Below are positions 37,661 to 46,439 of a stretch of DNA of 64,000 nucleotides, piece after piece. The stretch is from Streptomyces violens (GTDB taxonomy: Bacteria > Actinomycetota > Actinomycetes > Streptomycetales > Streptomycetaceae): the NCBI RefSeq assembly GCF_000717745.1, contig NZ_JOBH01000010.1:1-64000 (forward strand), written 5' to 3'. How positions within the stretch are numbered: position 1 is the stretch's first letter; each line of letters opens with the position of its first letter. The notes below the pieces were generated by a model. It saw only the letters and a list, made by a program, of their open reading frames with translations, made no database searches and had not been told where the DNA came from. A program made the position numbers and the translations under genes.

Positions 37661-37735
37661 GGTCCTGTGGAGCAGTTTGGAGTGCTCGCCACCCTGTCAA
37701 GGTGGAGGCCGCGGGTTCAAATCCCGTCAGGACCG
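37661..37735 (+). tRNA. tRNA-Asp (anticodon GTC), copy 2
   Basis: Identical to the copy at 32011-32085: same acceptor, anticodon loop and discriminator G. It is a single-gene unit with its own promoter and terminator. Confidence 0.97.
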
Positions 37736-37740
37736 CAGCA

Positions 37741-37777
37741 GAAAGGGCCCGCATCCGATCAGGATGCGGGCCCTTTC
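37741..37777 (+). terminator. Terminator of tRNA-Asp copy 2
   Basis: A 16-bp stem (GAAAGGGCCCGCATCC with its complement) around a 5-nt loop starts 6 nt after the tRNA. Confidence 0.85.
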
Positions 37778-37918
37778 GTCGTACTCAGGGCCGCTCGGCT
37801 CGTGCTTGGCGGCCGGTTTTCGGCCCCCGCCCCGCCGCCGACGCCCAGCCCGACTCCTTGACTGCGCCACCCGCCGCCGGTACTCACGAAGCACGGGCGG
37901 GGTGCGGAGGTGCGGGCG

Positions 37919-38260
37919 ATGACGGCAACGGGGAGACACGAGACCGGCGCACTGCTCCGTGCGCATCTGTCCGCCGCCGCGGGCTTCCGGCACGCGACCC
38001 GGCTCTGCCCGGTGTGCCGACGGCTCCTGCGGCTGGCGCTCGAGCACGCTCCGGAGGACCCGGCGACCAAGATCGTCTCTGCGGGCGCACCAGCGGCCGC
38101 GACGCGCACCGGACGCTCTTCGGCGCCCGGGGACGCCTCTGCGGCCCGTACGCGGCGCGTGACGGCTTCTTCGCGGCCACCGATGCCGCGGCCGGCCCCC
38201 CGCGTCGTCATTTCCGCGCCCGCGATCTTCAGCGAGGACGAAAGTCCGCTCCCGAGGTGA
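37919..38260 (+). CDS. Small CxxC protein (DUF6274-like), function unknown
   Basis: About 113 residues. The conserved-looking part is the first 45 residues: RHETGALLRAHLSAA and RHATRLCPVCRRLLRLALE with a CPVC motif. The rest is Ala/Pro/Arg-rich and probably disordered. A protein of this type next to bldC is something I recall from other Streptomyces, and I assign no function. ATG 37919 follows GGAGG at a spacing of 8, a good ribosome binding site. Confidence 0.6.
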   Translation: MTATGRHETGALLRAHLSAAAGFRHATRLCPVCRRLLRLALEHAPEDPATKIVSAGAPAAATRTGRSSAPGDASAARTRRVTASSRPPMPRPAPRVVISAPAIFSEDESPLPR

Positions 38261-38412
38261 CCAATGACGCCTCCCTCATCGCCCGTGCGGTGAGAGGCTG
38301 TTGAGGAGCGGGTTGACCGCTGTGCACTACCGCAGCGGCCGCCAATGGGACAACCACTGACGGCTGTGACGGGTGTCACCGTACGAGTTTTGGGATCAGG
38401 GGAACTTACGCC

Positions 38413-38450
38413 CTGCCTACAGGCAGTCAATTTAATATGTGCAATTGCAC
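38413..38450. promoter_or_regulatory. Two palindromes flanking an AT-rich patch
   Basis: CTGCCT-AC-AGGCAG (38413-38426) and the perfect 12-bp palindrome GTGCAATTGCAC (38439-38450) flank TCAATTTAATAT, a TAATAT-type -10 candidate. The patch is markedly AT-rich for this chromosome and lies in the 521-bp gap before bldC, in which I see no gene. Confidence 0.4.
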
Positions 38451-38612
38451 CGCCCATCCCGGTGCCCCCTCGGCCGTACCGCTGGGTACAGGGCCGCAGT
38501 TCCGGGACCCCCGTGGGCGGTGACCATCAGCGACGCCCCGGTCCGCGCACACAGCGTCAGCGACACGCCCGGCCGACGGGGGCGGGCGAGCGGCCCAAGG
38601 GCACATGAGCGC

Positions 38613-38654
38613 ACAAAAAAGATCGCGCTGGACCCGGCGGAGTCCAGCGCGATC
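38613..38654 (-). terminator. Terminator of bldC
   Basis: Read on the minus strand, a 13-bp stem (GATCGCGCTGGAC with its complement, 38621-38654) is followed immediately by TTTTTT. It lies about 130 nt after the bldC stop codon. Confidence 0.85.
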
Positions 38655-38781
38655 GATGACGTACCCATGTGGCGCAGGTGCGGCGCCTGTTGGGGCAGGC
38701 GCCTCGTCATATGGAGCTTTGTGGTGCTCTATGGGCATGTCGCGGGTTGGGGGACCCGGAAATGCCCGGTCATGCGTGTTT

Positions 38782-38988
38782 TCAGGCCTCGCTGCGCTGC
38801 TGGGGGATGCCCGCCAGCAGTGCGCGGACCTCAGCCTCGCGGTAGCGCCGATGTCCACCGAGAGTCCGGATGGACGTGAGCTTGCCTGCCTTGGCCCAAC
38901 GGGTCACCGTCTTGGGGTCGACACGAAACATCGTGGCAACCTCGGCAGGGGTCAGCAGCGGCTCGGCGTCAGGGGTGCGAGCGGTCAT
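38782..38988 (-). CDS. bldC: BldC, MerR-like developmental regulator
   Basis: 68 residues, the exact size of BldC, consisting of a lone MerR-type winged helix: LLTPAEVATMFRVDPKTVTRWAKAGKL followed by SIRTLGGHRRYREAEVRALL. BldC binds direct repeats cooperatively and holds back premature sporulation and regulates many genes. The ATG follows GAGGAGG. The gene is monocistronic, with a strong terminator downstream and a long upstream region. Confidence 0.97.
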   Translation of the reverse strand: MTARTPDAEPLLTPAEVATMFRVDPKTVTRWAKAGKLTSIRTLGGHRRYREAEVRALLAGIPQQRSEA

Positions 38989-39614
38989 GAGCGGCCTCCT
39001 CGGGAGAACCGAACCATCACGGTTCTTTCCTCTAAATTCTGCACCTTGACCCGCGTTGCCCGAAATGGCGGACGCGGGCCGAGTCGGTTATAGGACGAAC
39101 GGCTTGTCCTCGGCACTACAACTACACCATCTGTCCAGCCGCGTCGGCCAAACCGATGGAATTGCCCTCTCAGGTGTTCAACCTCGACGGAAGCCGATGG
39201 ACCGTGCCATAGCGGACAGTCACGCCCCTGTGACGATCAGTCACAACGTGACCAGGCGTCACCAGCCCCACCAAGGAGTGCAATACCGATCTATCCGCCC
39301 TTAGTTGGACGGAAGGAGCCCCAGTCAGGCTCCTTGTCCTATTTTGGCACGAGGGTGGTAGTTGGTGGCAAGGCCCGAAGTCAGTGCTTTAGGTCACTGT
39401 TGTGCGAAAAGACCGGATCGGGACCTACGTCCCCTACATCCGAACCACCGCACCGTGATCACACAGCACCGCACAGAAAAACCTCAACCACCGCACAGGG
39501 ATCGCCTGCAGCCCACCACCTGTAGGCACGCGCCGGTACGCCCGCCGGGGGCGCACAACGGAGGCGCGCGTCATCGCGACACGTGCCTCCGAAAATGATC
39601 ACCCAAGCCCGCGG
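38989..39614. other. Long region upstream of bldC, no gene recognised
   Basis: About 625 bp that is less GC-rich than the surroundings. It must hold the bldC promoter(s). A hairpin AAGGAGCC-n7-GGCTCCTT lies at 39313-39335 and is followed on the plus strand by GTCCTATTTT, so it could end a plus-strand transcript. The open frames in this stretch have no ribosome binding site or codon bias. Confidence 0.45.
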
Positions 39615-40451
39615 TCAGCTCGCGTACTGCCGCTCCCGGACCGCACGCCAGCGGTCCGACAGCTTCTCGTACGCCGCGCCGGCGCGCTCCCCGTCCCCCT
39701 CGCGCAGCGCCGTGAGCCCCTCCGCCACTTCCGCGGCGGAATGGTCCTCGGCAAGCTGCCCCTCGGGGACGGCGTGCACCAGCCCCCCGTAGTCCAGCTC
39801 CACGAGGGCGCGCGGGTGGAATTCCTCCAGCCAGCGCCCCACATCTACCAGGCCGTCGATCAGGGGGCCCTCTTCGAGCGCGTCCTTGAGGGTGCGCAGG
39901 CCGCGCGCGACCCGGCGTCTGGCCTCCACCATCGGCGTGCGGTAACGCAGTACGAGCCCTTGGTCACTCTTCGTGTACTCACGCTCCGCGTCGTTGAAGA
40001 GCACGAACCAGCGCACCGGTACGTGCCAGGTCGCCGTGCGGATCCAGGGGCGCGCGTCAGGGTTCAGATCCAGCCACCGCTCATAGTCGGCGGCGGCCTG
40101 CCGGCGGACGACCGGGGGCAGGGCGGCGTCCAGTACCGGCGCCGGCAGCAGCTCGGGCAGCTCCTCCAGCGCCTGCCAGCCCCGCAGCCGCGTCCGCCAG
40201 GGGCACACGCACGTCACGCCGTCCACGACGGCGACGAACGCGTCGGCGCTCTCGTGCACGGGGACCGCCACGGGCGGGGTCGCCAGCAGATCCGCCAGCG
40301 AGCGCCGCAGCTCGTCCTGGGCGGTGGGCGCGTCGTCCCGCTTGGCGTACTGCGCCCAGTGGGCGCGCTCCGGCTCGGGGAACGCTGCCAGCGGTTCGTA
40401 GACCCGTAGATACGCCGCATACGGGACCATCACCGACGACGCCAAGGCCAC
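39615..40451 (-). CDS. Conserved hypothetical protein (unknown function)
   Basis: About 278 residues, soluble, with no membrane segment or motif that I recognise. Notable segments are VMVPYAAYLRVYEPLAAFPEPER near the N-terminus, a WxxY-rich middle (WHVPVRWFVLFNDAEREY) and an Asp/Glu-rich C-terminus (ALVELDYGGLVHAVP and following). Coding is supported by strong GC3 across the whole frame and length. The start is uncertain: GTG 40451 has GGAG 5 nt upstream, while ATG 40430 (MVPYAAY) is the alternative. Confidence 0.65.
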   Translation of the reverse strand: MALASSVMVPYAAYLRVYEPLAAFPEPERAHWAQYAKRDDAPTAQDELRRSLADLLATPPVAVPVHESADAFVAVVDGVTCVCPWRTRLRGWQALEELPELLPAPVLDAALPPVVRRQAAADYERWLDLNPDARPWIRTATWHVPVRWFVLFNDAEREYTKSDQGLVLRYRTPMVEARRRVARGLRTLKDALEEGPLIDGLVDVGRWLEEFHPRALVELDYGGLVHAVPEGQLAEDHSAAEVAEGLTALREGDGERAGAAYEKLSDRWRAVRERQYAS

Positions 40452-40739
40452 GCCCGCTCCATTCTTCAGTCGGTCCCTCTCCGCAGGACCGCAAGGAAGT
40501 CCGCCGCAGAGGAGTCTGCCAAGGGGGAGCAGACCACCGGGAGTTGCCCCCGGCGAGCGGCCCGGCATGCGCAAATCGTCCCATGCCCATCCCCCACTAG
40601 GGGGTGATCCTCCGCACTGTGCCGATCAACGGGCGTCGAAGGTCATACGCTTCCCCCGACCGGCCCTCCCCCCGCTTCCCCTGCCACAAGCGGGGGGAAC
40701 GACCCGAGGGCGTCCACCGCGACTATGGGAGTCACCACA

Positions 40740-41867
40740 GTGACCGACGTACGTCCTTCCCCCGAGCACTCCGTGCCGGGGATCTCCGCAGGCACCAATG
40801 ACGGTGTCCTGCACACCCTGTTCCGGACCGATCAGGGCGGCCATGAGCAGGTCGTGCTCTGCCAGGACCGCGCCAGCGGTCTCAAGGCCGTGATCGCGAT
40901 CCACAGCACCGCGCTCGGCCCGGCCCTGGGCGGCACCCGCTTCCACGCGTACGCCTCCGAGGAGGAGGCCGTGCTGGACGCACTGAACCTCTCGCGCGGC
41001 ATGTCGTACAAGAACGCGCTCGCGGGCCTGGAGCACGGCGGCGGCAAGGCCGTGATCATCGGCGATCCCGATGTGGTCAAGACCGAAGAGCTGCTGCTCG
41101 CTTATGGCCGCTGTGTGGCCTCCCTCGGTGGCCGTTACGTCACGGCCTGTGACGTCGGCACGTACGTCGCGGACATGGACGTCGTCGCCCGGACGAACCG
41201 CTGGACCACCGGCCGCTCGCCCGAGAACGGCGGCGCCGGCGACTCCTCCGTCCTCACCGCGTACGGCGTCTTCCAGGGGATGCGCGCCGCCGCGCAGCAC
41301 CAGTGGGGCGACCCCAGCCTGCGCGACAAGAAGGTGGGCATCGCGGGCGTCGGCAAGGTCGGCCGCCACCTCGTCGAGCACCTGCTCGAAGACGGGGCAG
41401 AGGTGGTCATCACGGACGTACGGGCCGAATCGGTGGAGCGAATTCTGGCCACGCACCCGCAGGTCCGCGCGGCCGTCGACACCGAGGCGCTCATCCGTAC
41501 CGAGGGCCTCGACGTGTACGCGCCGTGCGCGCTGGGCGGCGCGCTCAACGATGAATCCGTACCGGTTCTGACCGCGAAGGTGGTCTGCGGCGCGGCCAAC
41601 AACCAGCTCGCGCACCCGGGCGTGGAGAAGGATCTCGCCGACCGCGGAATCCTTTACGCGCCCGACTATGTGGTCAATGCGGGCGGTGTCATCCAGGTGG
41701 CGGACGAGCTGCACGGGTTTGATTTCGACCGGTGCAAGATCAAGGCCGGGAAGATCTTCGACACCACGCTTTCAATATTCGCGAATGCGAAGGCGGATGG
41801 CATCCCGCCGGCCGCGGCGGCGGACCGGCTGGCCGAACTCCGGATGGCGGAGGCACGCTCCGCGTGA
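40740..41867 (+). CDS. vdh: Valine dehydrogenase
   Basis: About 375 residues of the Glu/Leu/Phe/Val dehydrogenase family. The glycine-rich substrate segment is [14 protein letters not shown], the catalytic Lys is in [14 protein letters not shown], and the NAD-binding GVGKVGRHL lies at about 200-208. The C-terminal [10 protein letters not shown] and [13 protein letters not shown] are characteristic. In Streptomyces this enzyme deaminates valine, leucine and isoleucine to keto acids that feed macrolide and fatty acid precursors. GTG 40740 is preceded by GGGAG at a spacing of 8. ATG 40725 would overlap that ribosome binding site. Confidence 0.94.
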   Translation: MTDVRPSPEHSVPGISAGTNDGVLHTLFRTDQGGHEQVVLCQDRASGLKAVIAIHSTALGPALGGTRFHAYASEEEAVLDALNLSRGMSYKNALAGLEHGGGKAVIIGDPDVVKTEELLLAYGRCVASLGGRYVTACDVGTYVADMDVVARTNRWTTGRSPENGGAGDSSVLTAYGVFQGMRAAAQHQWGDPSLRDKKVGIAGVGKVGRHLVEHLLEDGAEVVITDVRAESVERILATHPQVRAAVDTEALIRTEGLDVYAPCALGGALNDESVPVLTAKVVCGAANNQLAHPGVEKDLADRGILYAPDYVVNAGGVIQVADELHGFDFDRCKIKAGKIFDTTLSIFANAKADGIPPAAAADRLAELRMAEARSA

Positions 41868-42102
41868 CCGTCGCCACGCCCCGCGGCCGCCGTCGGTGAC
41901 CGTGGGGTTCCTACAGTGACACGCTCGGTGGGCGGTGAAGGAGACATCCCTCACCACCCACCGGCGGGTCGCCGGACGTGACACGTTAAAATCGCAGCTG
42001 ACCAGCGGGTACGGGGCGTCCCGCGAGTCATGCCGGGCGGCCGGTGGTGCGGGCGACGTACCGTATGGCCGCGGAAGCAGGTACCGTTAAAGCCCTACGG
42101 GC

Positions 42103-42124
42103 CGGACTCTCCGTCGAGAGTCCG
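42103..42124. other. Hairpin upstream of the DUF3073 gene
   Basis: CGGACTCTC-cgtc-GAGAGTCCG forms a 9-bp stem with a tetraloop, 67 bp before the DUF3073 start. There is no T-run. It could be an untranslated-leader element or a vdh terminator. The 323-bp gap also has TAAAAT at 41987-41992 as a possible -10 box, and no gene. Confidence 0.5.
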
Positions 42125-42190
42125 CTCTGAATCATGAACGCGTGTCAAGACTCTGGGGCCGTCGAGCCCCGTCGTTGAGGGGGTCGAGCC

Positions 42191-42448
42191 ATGGGGCGCG
42201 GCCGGGCCAAGGCCAAGCAGACGAAGGTCGCCCGCCAGCTGAAGTACAACAGCGGTGGGACTGATCTCTCACGCCTGGCCGAAGAGCTGGGTGCATCGCC
42301 GCAACAGCCGGCACAGCAGCCGCCGAACGGTGAGCCGTTCGAGGATGACGAGGACGACGACCCGTACGCACGGTACGCCGACCTGTACAACAACGATGAC
42401 GATGAGGAGGACGAGGGCAACTCGTCCGACCACCGTCGTCGTGCCTGA
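42191..42448 (+). CDS. DUF3073 family protein
   Basis: 85 residues. The basic N-terminus MGRGRAKAKQTKVARQLKY is the family hallmark and is followed by SGGTDLSRLAEEL. The C-terminal half is strongly acidic (EDDEDDDPYARYADLYNNDDDEED). The family is small, actinobacterial and of unknown function, and the charge split suggests RNA or ribosome interaction (inference). The ATG follows GAGGGGG. Confidence 0.92.
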   Translation: MGRGRAKAKQTKVARQLKYNSGGTDLSRLAEELGASPQQPAQQPPNGEPFEDDEDDDPYARYADLYNNDDDEEDEGNSSDHRRRA

Positions 42449-42483
42449 CGCCGCCGCGCGCTCAAGGCAACAGCAGCATCACG

Positions 42484-42517
42484 GACCCGGTCCGGGGCAT
42501 CGCCCGGACCGGGTTCT
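42484..42517. terminator. Bidirectional terminator between DUF3073 and purM
   Basis: A GC-rich inverted repeat (ACCCGGTCCGGG with its complement, loop near GCATCG) lies between the convergent genes. Confidence 0.75.
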
Positions 42518-42547
42518 GTGCTGCCCTGCTGCCGTGCGGGGCCTGCG

Positions 42548-43621
42548 TCAGCCTGCGTAATCACCGGTCAGGGCCACGGCCTCGGCCTGGTCGCCGCGCT
42601 CGACGATCTCGCCGCTGACCCAGGCGGTAACGCCCCGGTCCGCGAGAGTGGTGAGCGCCGCGTCCACCGACTCCTGGGGCACGACGGCCATCATGCCGAC
42701 GCCCATGTTCAGGGTCTTCTCCAGCTCCAGGCGCTCGACCGAGCCGGCCGTGCCGACCAGGTCGAAGATCGCGCCGGGGGTCCAGGTGGAGCGGTCGACG
42801 GTGGCGTGCAGTCCGTCCGGGATCACCCGCGCGAGGTTGGCCGCGAGGCCGCCGCCGGTGATGTGCGAGAAGGCGTGCACGTCGGTGGTGCGGGTGAGCG
42901 CCAGACAGTCCAGCGAGTAGATCTTGGTGGGCTCCAGCAGCTCCTCGCCGAGGGTGCGGCCGAACTCGGCGACCTCCCGGTCCAGGCCCATGCCGGCGCG
43001 GTCGAAGAGCACGTGGCGAACGAGCGAGTACCCGTTCGAGTGAAGACCGGAGGACTCCATGGCGATCACCACGTCACCCTTACGGATACGATCCGCGCCC
43101 AGCACGCGGTCGGCCTCGACCACGCCCGTACCGGCCCCGGCGACGTCGAAGTCGTCCTCGCCCAGCAGGCCCGGGTGCTCGGCGGTCTCGCCGCCGACCA
43201 GCGCGCAGCCGGCCAGCACACAGCCCTCGGCGATGCCCTTCACGATCGAGGCGACGCGCTCGGGGAAGACCTTGCCGACGCAGATGTAGTCGGTCATGAA
43301 CAGCGGCTCGGCGCCGCAGACGACCAGGTCGTCCACGACCATGCCGACCAGGTCGTGGCCGATCGTGTCGTACACGCCCATCTTGCGGGCGATGTCGACC
43401 TTGGTGCCCACGCCGTCGGTCGCGGAGGCGAGCAGCGGGCGCTCGTACCGCTTGAGCGCGGAGGCGTCGAAGAGGCCGGCGAAGCCGCCGAGGCCGCCGA
43501 CGACCTCGGGGCGGGTGGCCTTCTTGACCCACTTCTTCATGAGGTCGACGGCGCGGTCGCCCGCTTCGATGTCGACGCCCGCGCTCGCGTAGCTGGCACC
43601 GGCAGGAGATTCAGCAGACAT
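42548..43621 (-). CDS. purM: Phosphoribosylformylglycinamidine cyclo-ligase (AIR synthetase)
   Basis: 357 residues. It converts FGAM plus ATP to AIR in purine synthesis. Typical segments are ASAGVDIEAGD at the start, LLASATDGVGTKVDIA with the ATP-binding Asp, VDDLVVCGAEPLFMTDYI, VGGETAEHPG, and HITGGGLAANLARV near the end. It follows purF by 33 bp on the same strand and is probably co-transcribed with it. Confidence 0.97.
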   Translation of the reverse strand: MSAESPAGASYASAGVDIEAGDRAVDLMKKWVKKATRPEVVGGLGGFAGLFDASALKRYERPLLASATDGVGTKVDIARKMGVYDTIGHDLVGMVVDDLVVCGAEPLFMTDYICVGKVFPERVASIVKGIAEGCVLAGCALVGGETAEHPGLLGEDDFDVAGAGTGVVEADRVLGADRIRKGDVVIAMESSGLHSNGYSLVRHVLFDRAGMGLDREVAEFGRTLGEELLEPTKIYSLDCLALTRTTDVHAFSHITGGGLAANLARVIPDGLHATVDRSTWTPGAIFDLVGTAGSVERLELEKTLNMGVGMMAVVPQESVDAALTTLADRGVTAWVSGEIVERGDQAEAVALTGDYAG

Positions 43622-43654
43622 GGCTGAGAGCTTTCGTGTCGTCTTGCAGGGGTT

Positions 43655-45211
43655 CTACGGGCGACGCAGCGCGTCGGCGCCGCCGACCCCGGCGGTGAGC
43701 GTCTGCACACCGTCCACGTCGGACGACGTCCGGCCCTCGGTCTCCGACTCCAGCAGGTGCTTGCCGAGCAGCTCCGGGTCGGGCAGCTCCATCGGGTACT
43801 CGCCGTCGAAGCAGGCGCGGCACAGGTTGGGCTTGGCGATCGTGGTCGCCTCGACCATGGCGTCGATGGAGATGTACGAGAGCGAGTCGGCACCCAGGGA
43901 CTTGCCGATCTCCTCGACCGAGAGACCGTTGGCGATCAGCTCGGCGCGGGTGGCGAAGTCGATGCCGAAGAAGCACGGCCACTTGATCGGCGGGGAGGAG
44001 ATCCGGACGTGGACCTCGGCGGCGCCGGCCTCGCGGAGCATCCGTACCAGCGCGCGCTGGGTGTTGCCGCGGACGATCGAGTCGTCGACGACCACCAGGC
44101 GCTTGCCGCGGATGACTTCCTTCAGCGGGTTGAGCTTCAGGCGGATGCCCAGCTGGCGGATGGTCTGCGAGGGCTGGATGAAGGTCCGGCCGACGTAGGA
44201 GTTCTTGACCAGGCCGGAGCCGAACGGGATACCGCTGGCCTCGGCATAGCCGACCGCAGCCGGCGTGCCGGACTCGGGCGTCGCTATCACCAGGTCCGCG
44301 TCGGCGGGCGCCTCGGCAGCCAGCCTGCGGCCCATCTCCACGCGGGAGAGGTACACGTTCCGGCCCGCGATGTCCGTGTCGGGACGGGCGAGGTAGACGT
44401 ACTCGAAGACGCAGCCCTTGGGGCGGGCCTCGGCGAAGCGGGTGGCGCGCAGGCCGTCCTCGTCGATGGCGACCATCTCACCGGGCTCGATCTCCCGGAT
44501 GAAGCTGGCGCCGCAGATGTCCAGCGCCGCGGTCTCGGAGGCGACCACCCAGCCGCGCTCCAGGCGGCCGAGGACCAGCGGGCGGATGCCCTGCGGGTCA
44601 CGGGCGGCGTACAGGGTGTGCTCGTCCATGAAGCACAGCGAGAAGGCGCCCTTGACCTTCGGGAGGACGCGCGGGGCGGCCTCCTCGACGGTCAGCGGCT
44701 TGCCGTCCTCGTCGACCTGGCCGGCCAGCAGCGCCGTCACCAGGTCGGTGTCGTTGGTGGCCGCGACCTGCGTCGCCCGGCCGCCCTCGCGGGGCAGCTC
44801 GGCGACCAGCTCGGCCAGCTCGGCGGTGTTCACCAGATTGCCGTTGTGGCCCAGCGCGATCGAGCCGTGCGCGGTGGCACGGAAAGTCGGCTGGGCGTTC
44901 TCCCACACGGACGCACCGGTGGTGGAGTAGCGGGCATGGCCCACGGCGATGTGGCCCTGGAGGGAGCCCAGGGAGGTCTCGTCGAAGACCTGGGAAACGA
45001 GCCCCATGTCCTTGAAGACCAGGATCTGTGAGCCGTTGCTCACTGCGATGCCCGCAGACTCCTGTCCGCGGTGCTGCAGCGCGTACAGCCCGAAATAAGT
45101 GAGTTTGGCGACCTCTTCTCCCGGGGCCCAGACACCAAAGACGCCGCAGGCGTCCTGGGGACCCTTCTCACCAGGGAGCAGGTCGTGGTTGAGTCGTCCG
45201 TCACCACGCAC
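43655..45211 (-). CDS. purF: Amidophosphoribosyltransferase
   Basis: About 518 residues. It makes phosphoribosylamine from PRPP and glutamine, the first committed purine step. The sequence begins with a propeptide of about 21 residues, then CGVFG, so Cys22 becomes the N-terminal nucleophile after processing as in the Bacillus-type enzyme. The PRPP site VVVDDSIVRGNT is present. Cys residues in KGCVFEY, WPCFFGID and NLCRACFDG fit the 4Fe-4S ligands of that type. GTG 45211 is preceded by TAGACT with a 7-nt gap and no ribosome binding site, so the mRNA is probably leaderless. First gene of purF-purM. Confidence 0.96.
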   Translation of the reverse strand: MRGDGRLNHDLLPGEKGPQDACGVFGVWAPGEEVAKLTYFGLYALQHRGQESAGIAVSNGSQILVFKDMGLVSQVFDETSLGSLQGHIAVGHARYSTTGASVWENAQPTFRATAHGSIALGHNGNLVNTAELAELVAELPREGGRATQVAATNDTDLVTALLAGQVDEDGKPLTVEEAAPRVLPKVKGAFSLCFMDEHTLYAARDPQGIRPLVLGRLERGWVVASETAALDICGASFIREIEPGEMVAIDEDGLRATRFAEARPKGCVFEYVYLARPDTDIAGRNVYLSRVEMGRRLAAEAPADADLVIATPESGTPAAVGYAEASGIPFGSGLVKNSYVGRTFIQPSQTIRQLGIRLKLNPLKEVIRGKRLVVVDDSIVRGNTQRALVRMLREAGAAEVHVRISSPPIKWPCFFGIDFATRAELIANGLSVEEIGKSLGADSLSYISIDAMVEATTIAKPNLCRACFDGEYPMELPDPELLGKHLLESETEGRTSSDVDGVQTLTAGVGGADALRRP

Positions 45212-45218
45212 ATCAATG

Positions 45219-45224
45219 AGTCTA
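45219..45224 (-). promoter_or_regulatory. Leaderless -10 box of purF
   Basis: TAGACT (minus strand) ends 7 nt before the GTG start. A weak -35 (TTCGGA) lies 18 bp upstream. A perfect 12-bp palindrome CTCGAATTCGAG at 45303-45314 lies about 90 bp upstream and is a possible operator. The remaining 45225-45568 shows no gene. Confidence 0.55.
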
Positions 45225-45568
45225 GGGCAGGTACGGGATTCATCCGAACCGGGGATGGCCGTGAACCTGCACGATGTGCTTGACGTGAACACACGGTCAG
45301 CGCTCGAATTCGAGACGGCTTCGAGACAGCGCAGCCCCCATAGCTCCTGGTGCGGCGCCGTCATGTCGGCCTTTGCGGTGAACGCCGCGGCGACCGGGGC
45401 GATCACCGGCTGCTTATCCGCAGCTCACATCTGGTGAGAAGCGTCACTTCCGCGCCATTGCCGGACCGGCCGGACGACGAGTCCCCCTTTAGTGGGCTTT
45501 CTGCGCCGAGACCGTGACTCGTGCGCCACGTCTTTCCCGTCAGCAAATGCCGGGCTCCCAGGAACCTC

Positions 45569-46360
45569 TCAGGACAGCACCGGAAGGTACTCCCCCAGAT
45601 CGGCCCGTTCGCCGCTCGCGCTGACCGCCGCGTCCGCCAGTGCGTCGGCCCAGGACGTACGCCCCGTCGCCAGCCGCAGCCAGGTCAGCGGGTCGGTCTC
45701 CACGACGTTCGGCGGGGTGCCGCGGGTGTGCCGGGGCCCCGCCACGCACTGCACGACCGCGAAGGGCGGTACCCGTACCTCCACGGAGCCCCCCGGCGCC
45801 TTCTCCGCCAGCGCGTCGGCGAGCAGCCGGGTCGCGGCGGCCAGCGCCTGCCGGTCGTACGGGATCTCCGTACCGGTCGCCGCGGCCAGGTCGTCGGTGT
45901 GCACGACCAGCTCGACGCAGCGGGTCACCAGGAACTCGTCCAGCCGCATCACGCCGGTCCTGACCGGCAGCAGCCGGTCGTCGGCGGCGCCGGACACCAG
46001 CGTGGTGTACCGCTCGGCGGTCCGGTCCAGCAGCGCGACCGGGTCCTGCTCGGCCGCCGTCTTCCGCACGTACTCGTCGATCCCGTCGGCGTGCGGCGCC
46101 GTGGCGAACGGCCACTCGGCGAGCGTCATCTCCTGCCGCGCCGGCACCGGCCGCTCCAGGCCGGCCGCCACATGCTCCAGCGCCATGGAGAAGTGCACGA
46201 CGAGCTCCCGTACGGTCCACTCCCCCAGCCGCGTCGGCCGCGCGAACTCCTCGGTACCGAAGGCCCGCACGGCCTCACGTACATGGGCGAACTGCGCCGT
46301 CACCGCGGCCCGGGTCTTGGCGGGGTCGTACTTGCGAGGACGCTTCTTGGCCGGTGGCAT
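45569..46360 (-). CDS. Maleylpyruvate isomerase N-terminal/SCP-2-like protein
   Basis: About 263 residues. The N-terminal DinB/MDMPI four-helix part has LGEWTVRELVVHFSMALEHV and CVELVVHTDDLAA, which carry the metal-binding histidines of the family. The C-terminal SCP-2-like part includes DPLTWLRLATGRTSWADAL. Such actinobacterial proteins are thought to be mycothiol-dependent enzymes, but the substrate here is unknown. ATG 46360 has TAGGCT with a 7-nt gap directly ahead and no Shine-Dalgarno, so it looks leaderless. It sits between purL and purF without obvious purine role. Confidence 0.83.
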   Translation of the reverse strand: MPPAKKRPRKYDPAKTRAAVTAQFAHVREAVRAFGTEEFARPTRLGEWTVRELVVHFSMALEHVAAGLERPVPARQEMTLAEWPFATAPHADGIDEYVRKTAAEQDPVALLDRTAERYTTLVSGAADDRLLPVRTGVMRLDEFLVTRCVELVVHTDDLAAATGTEIPYDRQALAAATRLLADALAEKAPGGSVEVRVPPFAVVQCVAGPRHTRGTPPNVVETDPLTWLRLATGRTSWADALADAAVSASGERADLGEYLPVLS

Positions 46361-46439
46361 GAGCGCGAGCCTAACGCCAACGGGCGGTGGCCCCACCGGA
46401 TTTCTCCGGCGGGGACACCGCCCGTGACAAGGAAAGCGA

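Noticed and set aside
38345..38710. Small ORFs on both strands downstream of bldC
   Set aside because: They span the bldC terminator hairpin and palindromes and have no ribosome binding site.
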